Assembly (NCBI GenBank): GCA_052035295.1
Contig: JBPOHS010000046.1
Span: 34,414 to 98,413 of the forward strand
Source of the DNA: HdN1 sp052035295
GTDB lineage: Bacteria > Pseudomonadota > Gammaproteobacteria > Pseudomonadales > Ketobacteraceae
DNA length: 64,000 bases
Direction: 5' to 3'
The notes under the pieces were generated by a model. The model saw only the letters and a list, made by a program, of their open reading frames with translations, searched no databases and had not been told where the DNA came from. The position numbers and the translations under genes are program-made. Shown here one piece after another: positions 1 to 8,044 of the stretch. Every line of letters starts with the position of its first letter. Positions within the stretch are counted from its first letter, which is position 1.

Positions 1-635
1 GACTGACCTGGACGGCTCCTATTGCCGGGCCATGGTCGCGCTTTCTGAAAGAGGCGGCCATCAGCGGCTGGATTACGCTGGCGCGACAACTGGTTGTCGA
101 GACGCCCGGGTTCGAGGTCTTTTTTGAGCATGAATGCGCGGCTGATCGCGAGCGTTATATCCAGGTGTTGAAGGCGCCGGTACATTTCAACGCAGGGTTT
201 TCCGGGGTTGAAATGGATCGCCAGGCGCTACAGGTGCGCATGAGTGGCGCGGATGCCGGCTTGCGGGCCATGATGGACAAGCAGGCAAGTGCGTTGCTGC
301 AGGAGTTCGATTCACGGGTCAATCTGGTCAGTGAAGTGCGCAGCGTGCTGGTGCGAATTCTGCCGGATGGTGAGCCGACGATGGAGCGGGTGGCGAACCA
401 GTTATCGATGTCAGAGCGAGTGCTGCAAACACGGTTACGTGAAATGGGTGTCACCTTCACGGCACTGATTGAAGACGTGCGCAGAAGTCTGGCGAGGCTC
501 TACCTGCGACAATCCGATGTCACACTCCTGGATATTGCGTTCCTGCTGGGGTTTTCAGAGCAAAGCGCCTTTAGTCGCGCTTTTCGTCGCTGGGAAGGCG
601 AGAGCCCACAGGCCTGGCGCAAACGCAATCGTTAA
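1..635 (+). CDS. AraC-family transcriptional regulator, 5' end missing
   Basis: This is the C-terminal part of a DNA-binding regulator. The reading frame (starting at base 3) is open to the window edge, so the true start lies upstream. The visible first half (ending about residue 80, with an F-F-E-H-E motif and an 'APVHFNAGFSG' stretch) resembles the arabinose-binding-like N-terminal domain of OruR-type AraC proteins. The second half is a typical double helix-turn-helix: 'MERVANQLSMSERVLQTRL' is the first HTH and 'LLDIAFLLGFSEQSAFSRAF' plus 'RRWEGESPQAWR' is the signature second HTH. The effector cannot be inferred. Its stop codon overlaps the stop of the convergent kinase gene by the four bases TTAA. 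Confidence 0.88.
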   Translation, partial: LTWTAPIAGPWSRFLKEAAISGWITLARQLVVETPGFEVFFEHECAADRERYIQVLKAPVHFNAGFSGVEMDRQALQVRMSGADAGLRAMMDKQASALLQEFDSRVNLVSEVRSVLVRILPDGEPTMERVANQLSMSERVLQTRLREMGVTFTALIEDVRRSLARLYLRQSDVTLLDIAFLLGFSEQSAFSRAFRRWEGESPQAWRKRNR

Positions 636-3418
636 CCCAGGCGTCGGCGAGGCTCATTGGGCGAGTTGCCTGAACTTGCCCAGCGCAGCATGGTATCCCT
701 CAATTCACTGAGTTCCACGGGTTTGGACAAGTGCGCATTCATGCCGCAGGCCAGGCTTCTTTCCTTGTGTTCGTCCATGATGTGCGCCGTGAGTGCGATG
801 ATTGGCATGGGGGTGCGTTTGTTCTGCGCTTCCCATTGGCGAATGCGGCGTGTGGCCTCAAAGCCGTCCATTTCCGGCATGTCGCAATCCATCAGGATCA
901 GATCGTAATTGCCCCGGCGCGCTTCTTCGACGGCCTGGACACCGTTCACTACCAGTTTTGCATTGACGTCGAGCCGGTGCATCATGCCGTTGATGACTTT
1001 CTGGCTGAGCGGATGGTCTTCGGCAATCAGCACGCGCAATTGCGATAGCTGCACGAGTTCCTGTTCGTTGAGTGGCAGTGCGCTCGCCTGGATCTTGCGC
1101 AGATGGCCGAGTTCTTCCGCCAGTGTGATCTTGAGGATGCGACCGGTGACCGGCTTGGTGATGATTCTTCTAACGCCAGCATTGCGTGCCGCCGTTGCGG
1201 TCGGTGCATTGCCGTGTCCGGTCAGCATGAGCACCAGCAGGTTGTTGTTGATCAGTGGGTCTTCCTTGAGTTTGGCGGCCAGTTCCAGCCCGTTCATGCC
1301 TGGCATGTCATGGTCGAGGATCACGACATCAAACGGCTCGTCAAGATTGGCCTGGGTTCGCAACAGTGCCATCGCCTGTTTGCCGTTGACGGCGGTCGTT
1401 ACCTGCATGCCCCAGCTGGCAGCTTGCTGCTGGATGACAAGACGGCAGGAAGCGTTGTCATCCACGACCAGCATTCGCAAACCCTGCAGCTGTTCAGTAA
1501 AGAAGGGGGAATTGGCGCTGTCTTCGGCGACGGCTTCCAGCGGGATGCTGAACCAGAAGGCGCTTCCGCGCCCTGGCTGACTGGATGCGCCCATTTGGCC
1601 GCCCATCATTTTTACCAGTTGCTGGGCAATCGCCAGCCCCAATCCGGTGCCGGACTTGTCATCGGGATCTTGCCCCAGCAATAGCTGCCTGAGCTTTTCC
1701 TTGGCGATGCCGGCACCGGTATCACGAATTTCAAAACGGAGGTGGCGTGGCGACGTGCTTTCGTCATTGCTGACGGTAATCATGACCTCGCCATTTTCCG
1801 TAAATTTAATGGCGTTGGACACAAGGTTGGCAACGACCTGGCGGATGCGCAGCGGATCGCCTTTCACCTGGGTGGGGACATCGCTGTTGATGAGGCTGAC
1901 GAGCTCCAGGGATTTTTCTTCGGCGCGCAGCTTGAACATCTCCAGACACTCGTTGAGCATGCTGGCAAGATCGAAAATACTGACATCCAGCGACATTTTG
2001 CCGGCTTCGATCTTGGAATAATCCAGGATGTCATCAATGATGTTCAGCAAATGATTGCCTGATGACGCGATGGTTTTTACGTAGTCGAGTTGTGTGGGGG
2101 AGAGTGGGGTTTCTTCCAGCAATTCGGTCATGCCGAGAATGCCATTCATCGGTGTACGAATTTCGTGACTCAACTGGGTCAGGAATTCATTTTTTGCGCG
2201 CGTTTCGGCTTCAGCCACGGCGATGCGCTTGTCCTTGGTGTGGTGAAGGAGATTCTGCTGGTGTTGCCTCTCCATTTGCGCCGGCAGCAACAGCAGTGCG
2301 CCGAGCGTCAACAACCACAGGCACTCCGTGTAATACGTTGAGGCCAACGGCAACTGGGTGACGGAACTCAACAGGAAAACAATACAGACGATGACCAGGC
2401 TCACGCTCGATGCCAGCATCCAGCGTATGGCCGCCATTTTTTCTTGCCAGCGCAAGAGAATCGCGGCCATCTGTATCGGTACCAGCAGGAAGGCCAGCGT
2501 CAGGCTGAGTTGATTGAGAAAGGCAGTGTTCGAAAACAACAGCATGCCAATCAGAACAAGACACAGACCGGAGCATAAGCCCAGCAGATGATAAATGCGG
2601 ACGTGAGCCGATTTCAGATCAAGAAAAAGGCGGGTGAAATGGCATTCGAGCGCCATGAATGCAACGAACATCACCATCTCGACCGTTGTTCGAGAAGACG
2701 CGGCAATACCTGAGGTGAACAGCGACAGCTCTTCATTGAAAGCGATGAATGTGCCAAGCGTGAAACACACCAGACTACTGACCAGGTAGGTGTTGTCACG
2801 CAGCCGGAAATGGCACGCGAGCAAGCCCAGCGCTGCCAGCATCAGTCCGCCGACCATCAGCCCCATCGTTACAGCGTGTGCCGTCTGCTGGTGATAAAAT
2901 ACATTGGCATCCTGGGCTTTGATCGTGAAATTACGCAGGGATTGTGAGTGTACACGGATCAGGGCCTGGATATTCTGTTGCGCGGGCAAATGCACGCGTG
3001 CACTCGGGGCCGGAAAATTCAATCGACCGGCGCGCTGTAATGGGTGAGCGCCGGCAGGGGTGTTGGTGGCGGTGTAAAACTGAACGTCCTGAAGATTGGG
3101 CATGTCGAGGCTGATGACAATGTCATGGGCAACGTCATCTGCATTGTGCAGCTGGATTTCAAGCCAGATTTCATCGTCGCCGTAGCCAAAGCGCATGACC
3201 GGGTGGCGGGACCGGAAAAACCGTCGTGATTGCTCGGGGACCACCAGTGCGTCGGGTTGCCCGACACCTGCAGGCAGGGTCAGATATGACAGGTGTTCAC
3301 CCAGCGAGAGATCGATGTCGCTGCCCGAAATATCGATTTCCCCTGCCGTGCTGTTGCTTGTCGGCGCGAACATCAGCCACAAGGCGAGCCAGCAAAGAGT
3401 GATCAGGCGGGTCGACAT
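632..3418 (-). CDS. 7TMR-DISM hybrid sensor histidine kinase with two receiver domains
   Basis: This membrane sensor kinase has 928 residues from the chosen ATG. Order: signal peptide (about 1-25), a periplasmic 7TMR-DISMED2-like sensing domain (about 30-170), seven transmembrane segments (about 180-385), HisKA with the H-box 'HEIRTPMNG' (His about 418), HATPase with 'VANLVSNAIKF' and 'GTGLGLA', then two receiver domains with phosphoacceptor Asp about 702 ('VVILD') and 844 ('LILMD'). There is no HPt domain, so a separate phosphotransfer protein is expected. The ATG at 3418 was preferred over a longer reading because it places a signal peptide at the N terminus, although the ribosome site is weak. 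The segment between the D-T-G-A-G box and 'GTGLGL' is shorter than in typical kinases. It is a paralogue of the kinase at 41170-44139. The input signal is unknown. Confidence 0.9.
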   Translation of the reverse strand: MSTRLITLCWLALWLMFAPTSNSTAGEIDISGSDIDLSLGEHLSYLTLPAGVGQPDALVVPEQSRRFFRSRHPVMRFGYGDDEIWLEIQLHNADDVAHDIVISLDMPNLQDVQFYTATNTPAGAHPLQRAGRLNFPAPSARVHLPAQQNIQALIRVHSQSLRNFTIKAQDANVFYHQQTAHAVTMGLMVGGLMLAALGLLACHFRLRDNTYLVSSLVCFTLGTFIAFNEELSLFTSGIAASSRTTVEMVMFVAFMALECHFTRLFLDLKSAHVRIYHLLGLCSGLCLVLIGMLLFSNTAFLNQLSLTLAFLLVPIQMAAILLRWQEKMAAIRWMLASSVSLVIVCIVFLLSSVTQLPLASTYYTECLWLLTLGALLLLPAQMERQHQQNLLHHTKDKRIAVAEAETRAKNEFLTQLSHEIRTPMNGILGMTELLEETPLSPTQLDYVKTIASSGNHLLNIIDDILDYSKIEAGKMSLDVSIFDLASMLNECLEMFKLRAEEKSLELVSLINSDVPTQVKGDPLRIRQVVANLVSNAIKFTENGEVMITVSNDESTSPRHLRFEIRDTGAGIAKEKLRQLLLGQDPDDKSGTGLGLAIAQQLVKMMGGQMGASSQPGRGSAFWFSIPLEAVAEDSANSPFFTEQLQGLRMLVVDDNASCRLVIQQQAASWGMQVTTAVNGKQAMALLRTQANLDEPFDVVILDHDMPGMNGLELAAKLKEDPLINNNLLVLMLTGHGNAPTATAARNAGVRRIITKPVTGRILKITLAEELGHLRKIQASALPLNEQELVQLSQLRVLIAEDHPLSQKVINGMMHRLDVNAKLVVNGVQAVEEARRGNYDLILMDCDMPEMDGFEATRRIRQWEAQNKRTPMPIIALTAHIMDEHKERSLACGMNAHLSKPVELSELRDTMLRWASSGNSPNEPRRRLG

Positions 3419-3634
3419 ACGGGGTACATCCGGCAATTCATCCAAAAAGGCAAGTATACAGAAATCGGGCTTTGCTGCATGTGCATTATAAAAAGGGGCG
3501 GGCAAAGAGAAAAAACGTCTAGTGGGCAGGAGGTCAGAATAATTTTCTGTGCTTGGCGTTTTTCTTTGGGGACGTGACTAACACCTTTTTGCATTGTTTC
3601 TATACTTCTCTAGACCAGTGGAGGAGATAGCTAC

Positions 3635-4465
3635 ATGTCATCAATGCAGAAGATATTCGATCATGTGCTGGAAATGCCGAGCATTTCCAAAGTAGTTCAA
3701 GAGCTTATCGAATCATTCAATGATCCCAGGGCCAATGTGGATGCCATTGCGAAGAAAATCCGCATGGATCAGGCCTTGTCTGCGAAGGTGTTGCGGCTGG
3801 CGAACTCCGCGCGTTACGGCACCGGGCGGAAGGTGGCGAGTATCGATTCGGCCGTCGTGATGCTGGGTTTTGACGCCCTGCGTACTTTGGTGGTGGCCTC
3901 GGGCGTGACTGGCGCGTTTAAAAAAGTTCCCCACCTCGACATCAAGGAATACTGGCGGGAGACATTTCTCGTCGCGAGTGTCTCCAAGTCCATTGCCAAG
4001 CACGCCGGGCTGGATGCCGAGACGGCATTTACCTGTGGTTTGATGCACAGTGTCGGCATGGTGCTGCTGTACCTTTCCGATGCCGACAGCATGCATCGTA
4101 TTGAAACACTGGTGAAAGAAGGTGCAAATCGCATCGATCTGGAGCGCAATCAGTTTGGTTTTGATTATGGTCAGGTCGGGGAAGAACTGGCCAAGCGCTG
4201 GAACTTTCCGGAACGTATTGCCCAGGCAGTCGGTCAACACACCAGTCTTAATACCGCGAAAGATATCGACCCCTATGCCTTGGTAACCTATCTGGCCTGC
4301 TACCTCGCCAAGGGGCGGCTGCACAATATTCCCAAGCAACAGATCCTGGGCGAGTTTCCGACCGAGCTGGCGCAGCCCTTGAACATGAACATGGTCGCCT
4401 TGATGGAAGAGATGGATCGTCTGCTCTCCCAGGAAGACGATATTGACCAGGTGCTGGCCGCTTAA
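3635..4465 (+). CDS. HDOD domain protein
   Basis: A 276-residue single-domain protein. Residues about 10-210 match the HDOD domain, a catalytically reduced relative of HD phosphohydrolases common in bacterial signalling proteins. Visible marks are 'PSISKVVQELIESFNDPRANVDAIAKKI' style N-terminal helices, 'ALSAKVLRLANSARYG', 'AVVMLGFDALRTLV' and 'AFTCGLMHSVG', typical of stand-alone HDOD proteins. A strong GGAGGAG-type ribosome site lies 7-13 bases before the ATG. It is monocistronic and convergent with the cNMP-binding gene, overlapping it by 4 bp at the stop codons. HDOD proteins often act in two-component or c-di-GMP linked signalling, but the partner here is not identifiable. Confidence 0.9.
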   Translation: MSSMQKIFDHVLEMPSISKVVQELIESFNDPRANVDAIAKKIRMDQALSAKVLRLANSARYGTGRKVASIDSAVVMLGFDALRTLVVASGVTGAFKKVPHLDIKEYWRETFLVASVSKSIAKHAGLDAETAFTCGLMHSVGMVLLYLSDADSMHRIETLVKEGANRIDLERNQFGFDYGQVGEELAKRWNFPERIAQAVGQHTSLNTAKDIDPYALVTYLACYLAKGRLHNIPKQQILGEFPTELAQPLNMNMVALMEEMDRLLSQEDDIDQVLAA

Positions 4466-4471
4466 GCGGCC
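4456..4471. repeat. 16-bp perfect palindrome containing both convergent stop codons
   Basis: GGCCGCTTAAGCGGCC is a perfect palindrome. Its central TTAA supplies the TAA stop of the HDOD gene on the plus strand and the TAA stop of the cNMP-binding gene on the minus strand. Both proteins end in Ala-Ala because of it. It could form a hairpin at the 3' end of either mRNA, but neither strand has a following T-run. Confidence 0.8.
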
Positions 4472-5505
4472 GGTACCCCTTCGACTCCCGCTCCTTTCAA
4501 TACGTACGCTTCACAGCCTGACTCCCGGAACAGATAGGCGCCCAGTTCACTGCGGCGCCCACCATCACAAGTCACGACATAGGTGCAATCCTTCGGCATT
4601 TCCGCCAGTTTGTTGCGCAACTCCTTCAGCGGGTAGCATTCGGCACCTTCCACGTGGGCGTGCTTGAACTCGCCTTTGAGGCGAACGTCGATGATGCGCA
4701 CCTCGCCTTTTTCACGCAGGCTTCCGATTTCCTCCAGGGAAATGGTCTTGATGACCGGATCGCGCAGCAAGCGGGTGAACTGATCCTTGCCCAGCCACAT
4801 CAAGCTGCCGTCGGTGAGCATCGTCACGGTGGCGTTGCGCACGGTTTCGCCGATCAAGGCTTCTTCGCCAAAGAACTCGCCAGGCTCAAGGATCGCCAGT
4901 TCCTCCTCTCCCTTGAACGTATTGCGGGTAACGCGCGCCGAACCTCTCTCGATCACGAAGAATCTATCGCCGTCTTCGCCCTCACGCACGATAACCTGCC
5001 CGGCAACCGCCGCTACCTGACGGAAGTTCACGAACAGCTGTTGAATGTTGGCCGGGGGAATCTGGGTGAAGAGGCGGGATTCCAGTAGCGCATGCATCCA
5101 GTCGTTTTCGTCGGGTTCGGCTTCGGCGAGATCGGTGACGCCATAGTTGCCGGCCTGTTCCCATGTGACCACGAGATCGACGTGATCCTTGTCGATCGCC
5201 AGGACCGTGACGTCCTCTTTAGTGATGGCGGAATGCTTGTGGGGGATGGTCGGGTCCAGCGGATGCTGGGCCTGCGCATCGAAGTAGAACACGCGCGTGA
5301 TATTGAAGTTGATATCACTCAGATCGACGCTGCCGGCCACCAGGTAATAACAAAGCTTGGTGCTGTCACCGCGCTTGAACAGCATGCGGCCGGTTGGAAG
5401 AGTGACGAGACGGGATTTTTTCAGGATGTCGCGCAGGTGGGTATCCGGCAGCGATACAAAGGGTTCAAAGCGGCGCAGCAGATCAATGTTCAGCTCACTT
5501 TTCAT
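4462..5505 (-). CDS. Cyclic nucleotide-binding domain protein with C-terminal rhodanese
   Basis: A 347-residue cytoplasmic protein with two tandem cNMP-binding folds followed by a rhodanese domain. The first fold (about 10-115) is degenerate. The second (about 150-245) keeps 'GEDGDRFFVIERGSARV', 'AILEPGEFFGEEALIG' and 'RNATVTMLTDG', close to the phosphate-binding cassette of CRP-like domains. The rhodanese (about 255-345) has 'EVRIIDVRLKGEFKHAHVEGA' and an active-site Cys in 'TCDGGRRS', so it may be catalytically competent. There is no helix-turn-helix, so it is not a CRP-type regulator. It stands alone, with a 10-bp-stem hairpin about 20 bp upstream of its start. Proteins of this architecture are common in Pseudomonas-like genomes with no settled function. 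Confidence 0.85.
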   Translation of the reverse strand: MKSELNIDLLRRFEPFVSLPDTHLRDILKKSRLVTLPTGRMLFKRGDSTKLCYYLVAGSVDLSDINFNITRVFYFDAQAQHPLDPTIPHKHSAITKEDVTVLAIDKDHVDLVVTWEQAGNYGVTDLAEAEPDENDWMHALLESRLFTQIPPANIQQLFVNFRQVAAVAGQVIVREGEDGDRFFVIERGSARVTRNTFKGEEELAILEPGEFFGEEALIGETVRNATVTMLTDGSLMWLGKDQFTRLLRDPVIKTISLEEIGSLREKGEVRIIDVRLKGEFKHAHVEGAECYPLKELRNKLAEMPKDCTYVVTCDGGRRSELGAYLFRESGCEAYVLKGAGVEGVPAA

Positions 5506-5524
5506 GATGCATCCCCGAGGAATG

Positions 5525-5550
5525 CATAACCGCGACAGCGCGCGGTTATG
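5525..5550 (-). repeat. Inverted repeat in the leader of the cNMP-binding gene
   Basis: CATAACCGCG and CGCGGTTATG are perfect 10-bp arms separated by six bases, ending about 20 bp before the ATG at 5505. There is no T-run on the minus strand, so an operator or 5'-leader hairpin is more likely than a terminator. The function is inferred only from position. Confidence 0.6.
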
Positions 5551-5659
5551 TCATTCAGGCCAAAAGAATTTTGCGTGAAGGCAGACCCTAAGGTTTAGCA
5601 GCATCACGCGTTAATTCAACTGCTGCAAGAGGAGTTGTTGATCGAGCGCATTCTCGCGC

Positions 5660-7792
5660 TCAGTCGAGTTTGCGGGTGACTTCGCTCCCCCAGAAGGTGT
5701 CAGGATGCGCGCGCCACGCGGCCTGGTGCAGCCAACGCAGGGATTCCTGGTCGAGCGCCAGCATGCTGCGCTCCTTGTTGGTGAGCACGGCAGGCCCTTC
5801 CTGCAGGCACCGCAGCCGCAACTGCTGCAGGCGACCCTGCTTGGCGCCGCCCTTGTTACCGCGGGCGAGCGACATGTGTACGTAGTTCATGATCGGGTCA
5901 ACCACCGCCTGGATGAAGGCAGAGACCGGCATGTTGGCTTCAGTGAGCGGCATGCTTTCTACACATTCGACCAACTTGCTGCCGTAAACCTCTTCCGGTG
6001 TTTGCAGGAAGCCCCAGCGGCGCGCCCACTGGCCCACTCCGACCCGACTGACGATGACCGAAATTGGTGCCGCGAGTATCAGCGGCAGCGCGACCGGCAA
6101 TGACCAGTAGAAGAACATGCGATCCAGCCAAAAAGCAAAGCCCGACCACGCCAGCGCCAGCAGGGTACCGCCCGCCTGGTTGACGATGGCGGCCCACCAC
6201 CCGGTTTCTTCGGTGCGGTTCTGCCCGGCCCAGCTGAGCGTCACGTTGAAAATGGCTTCGATCACGTAACGGGTATGGGCCAGCATGCGAATCGGCGCCA
6301 TCATGATGGAAATCACGACTTCCAGCAGAATGCTGCGCAGCAGCTTGAAAAAGCCACCGAAGCTCTTCAGGCGCCCGCTGAAAATCACATCAATGAAGGC
6401 CAATAACTTGGGCAGGAACAGCAGGAAAACCGTCGAGACCGCCAAACCCACCGCCAGTTGCGGGTGCCACTCCGGCCAGGTCGGAAACAGGCTGTAGTCG
6501 GACGGAAAATAGTTGATCGGCCACAGCACCAGGCGGGTGACTTCCAGAGTGGCCAGCACCAGGAAAACCAGCCACAAGGGGGAGGCACAATAGGACATGA
6601 CGCCGTTGAGAAAGGCCATGCGATGGGCGAATCGGAGTTTCGGTTCAAACAGCAGCAGCCACAGGTGCTGGATATTGCCCTTTGCCCAGCGCTTGTCTCG
6701 TGTCAGGTCGTCGACGAGGGTAGGCGGGGATTCTTCATAGGAGCCGGTGAGCTCGGGTTCGAGCCAGGTTTCATAGCCGGCACGCCCCATGAAAGCAGCT
6801 TCGACGAAGTCGTGACTGAGGATCGGACCACCAAAAATGCCGGGGCCTGTCAGACGAGGCAGGCCACAGTAACGCATGAACAGCCGGGTGCGAATGATGG
6901 CGTTATGCCCCCAGAAGGCGGCTTCCCCAAGTTGCAGGGCGGCGAGACCGGTACTGAACAGCGGCCCGTAAACCTGGTTGCCAAACTGTTGGACGCGCGC
7001 AAACAGGGACTTGCCATTGAGCAGGTTCGGGCCGCTCTGCAGAATGCCCACCCTGGGCTCAAGCTGCATCAGACGCACCATGTCGACCAGTGTCTTGCCT
7101 TCCATCAGGCTGTCGGCATCGAGCACCACGGTGTATTCGTAGTCACGCCCCCAACGACGCAGGAAATCGGCCACGTTGCCGCTCTTGTAGTTCATGTTGA
7201 GGGAACGGCGGCGATAGAACAATTTTCCTTCTGCTTTCAGTTCGTGGCACAGCTGGTACCAGGTAGCTTGCTCCGAGAGCCAGACATCCGGGTCGCGACT
7301 GTCCGAGAGAATGAAAAAATCGAAATGTTCGATCAAGCCGGTTTCCTGCAACGACAGGTATACCGCCCGCAACCCCCCCAGTGTGCGCTCGATGGGTTCA
7401 TGATAAATGGGCAGGACGACGGCCGTGCGGGCCATGGGCACCTGGTGCAGATGATCGCGGTGACGCCGCCACAGCGACAACCGGTCGCCACCGATACGGC
7501 GCAGGAAGAATCCGTACATGGCGAACCAGAAGCCGATCGAGATCCACGTAAACAGCAGCGTGAACAGGGCCGCCAGGGCAATTTCGAGAATGTCGCCACC
7601 GTGATAGGGCAACACTGACAAAACGTAATGCGTTCCAAGACCGGCCTGGGTGAGGACGAGCGCGGTCAGCACGGTGCGACGGAACAGGACGCGCCCGCGC
7701 CACGGCAAGGATGAGTTGGGCGCCTCGAACGCAGGCGCCTGAGCCGATACCGCCTCTTCCGGGGTGGGATGTACGCCGGTAACCTCGGTCAT
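5660..7792 (-). CDS. opgH: Glucan biosynthesis glucosyltransferase H (osmoregulated periplasmic glucans)
   Basis: This inner-membrane family 2 glucosyltransferase polymerises UDP-glucose into the beta-glucan backbone exported to the periplasm. The 710 residues contain two N-terminal membrane segments (about 35-110), a cytoplasmic catalytic domain with 'TAVVLPIYHEP', 'DFFILSDSRDPD', 'VVLDADSLMEG' (D,D substrate motifs), 'GHNAIIRT', 'LSHDFVEA' and the QxxRW-like 'RDKRWAKGN', and a C-terminal block of membrane helices. It lacks roughly the first 100 residues found in E. coli OpgH (847 aa), a region of that protein implicated in division control. The ATG overlaps the stop of the upstream small gene by 4 bp (ATGA), so translation is probably coupled in an opgG-small ORF-opgH operon. 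Confidence 0.93.
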   Translation of the reverse strand: MTEVTGVHPTPEEAVSAQAPAFEAPNSSLPWRGRVLFRRTVLTALVLTQAGLGTHYVLSVLPYHGGDILEIALAALFTLLFTWISIGFWFAMYGFFLRRIGGDRLSLWRRHRDHLHQVPMARTAVVLPIYHEPIERTLGGLRAVYLSLQETGLIEHFDFFILSDSRDPDVWLSEQATWYQLCHELKAEGKLFYRRRSLNMNYKSGNVADFLRRWGRDYEYTVVLDADSLMEGKTLVDMVRLMQLEPRVGILQSGPNLLNGKSLFARVQQFGNQVYGPLFSTGLAALQLGEAAFWGHNAIIRTRLFMRYCGLPRLTGPGIFGGPILSHDFVEAAFMGRAGYETWLEPELTGSYEESPPTLVDDLTRDKRWAKGNIQHLWLLLFEPKLRFAHRMAFLNGVMSYCASPLWLVFLVLATLEVTRLVLWPINYFPSDYSLFPTWPEWHPQLAVGLAVSTVFLLFLPKLLAFIDVIFSGRLKSFGGFFKLLRSILLEVVISIMMAPIRMLAHTRYVIEAIFNVTLSWAGQNRTEETGWWAAIVNQAGGTLLALAWSGFAFWLDRMFFYWSLPVALPLILAAPISVIVSRVGVGQWARRWGFLQTPEEVYGSKLVECVESMPLTEANMPVSAFIQAVVDPIMNYVHMSLARGNKGGAKQGRLQQLRLRCLQEGPAVLTNKERSMLALDQESLRWLHQAAWRAHPDTFWGSEVTRKLD

Positions 7793-8043
7793 TCGTGTTC
7801 TCCGTAACCAATACTGCCGCGATTGAGGGGAGGTGCGGGGCGAGGTAACGACAGCGGCGGCAGGAGGAAGCGCTGTGGCAGCATGGTCATCACGTAGAGA
7901 AACATGTCGGGCTCGCCGCTTTCGATGGCTTCCTGTACCAGCTTCAGGGCCACGATCTCAAGCTCACGCGTCAAGGGCATATCCAGCAGCGCCAGATAAG
8001 CCAGCACACGGGAAAGCGCATGCTCGCTATCGGATTTGCTCAT
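7789..8043 (-). CDS. Small unrecognised protein encoded between opgG and opgH
   Basis: An 84-residue ORF wedged between opgG (1 bp gap) and opgH (4 bp ATGA overlap). A GAGGT ribosome site lies inside the end of opgG, 8 bases before this ATG; the in-frame upstream start would sit within opgG. The N-terminal 50 residues are predicted helical ('LSRVLAYLALLDMPLTRELE', 'IVALKLVQEAIESGEPD'); the C-terminal third is Pro/Leu-rich and ends in Gly-Glu-His-Glu. No membrane segment or signal peptide is visible and I do not recognise a family. Because the adjacent OpgH lacks the long N-terminal extension of the E. coli enzyme, this could be a split-off regulatory piece. That is inference from position only. 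Confidence 0.7.
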   Translation of the reverse strand: MSKSDSEHALSRVLAYLALLDMPLTRELEIVALKLVQEAIESGEPDMFLYVMTMLPQRFLLPPLSLPRPAPPLNRGSIGYGEHE

Positions 8044-8044
8044 G

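Noticed and set aside
5644..5661. Hairpin at the opgH stop (GAGCGC/GCGCTC) as a terminator
   Set aside because: Only a 6-bp stem that includes the stop region, with no U-tract on the minus strand.
6458..7618. Plus-strand ORF of 386 residues opposite opgH
   Set aside because: Antisense shadow of the OpgH catalytic domain; Gln/His/Gly-rich composition typical of such shadows.
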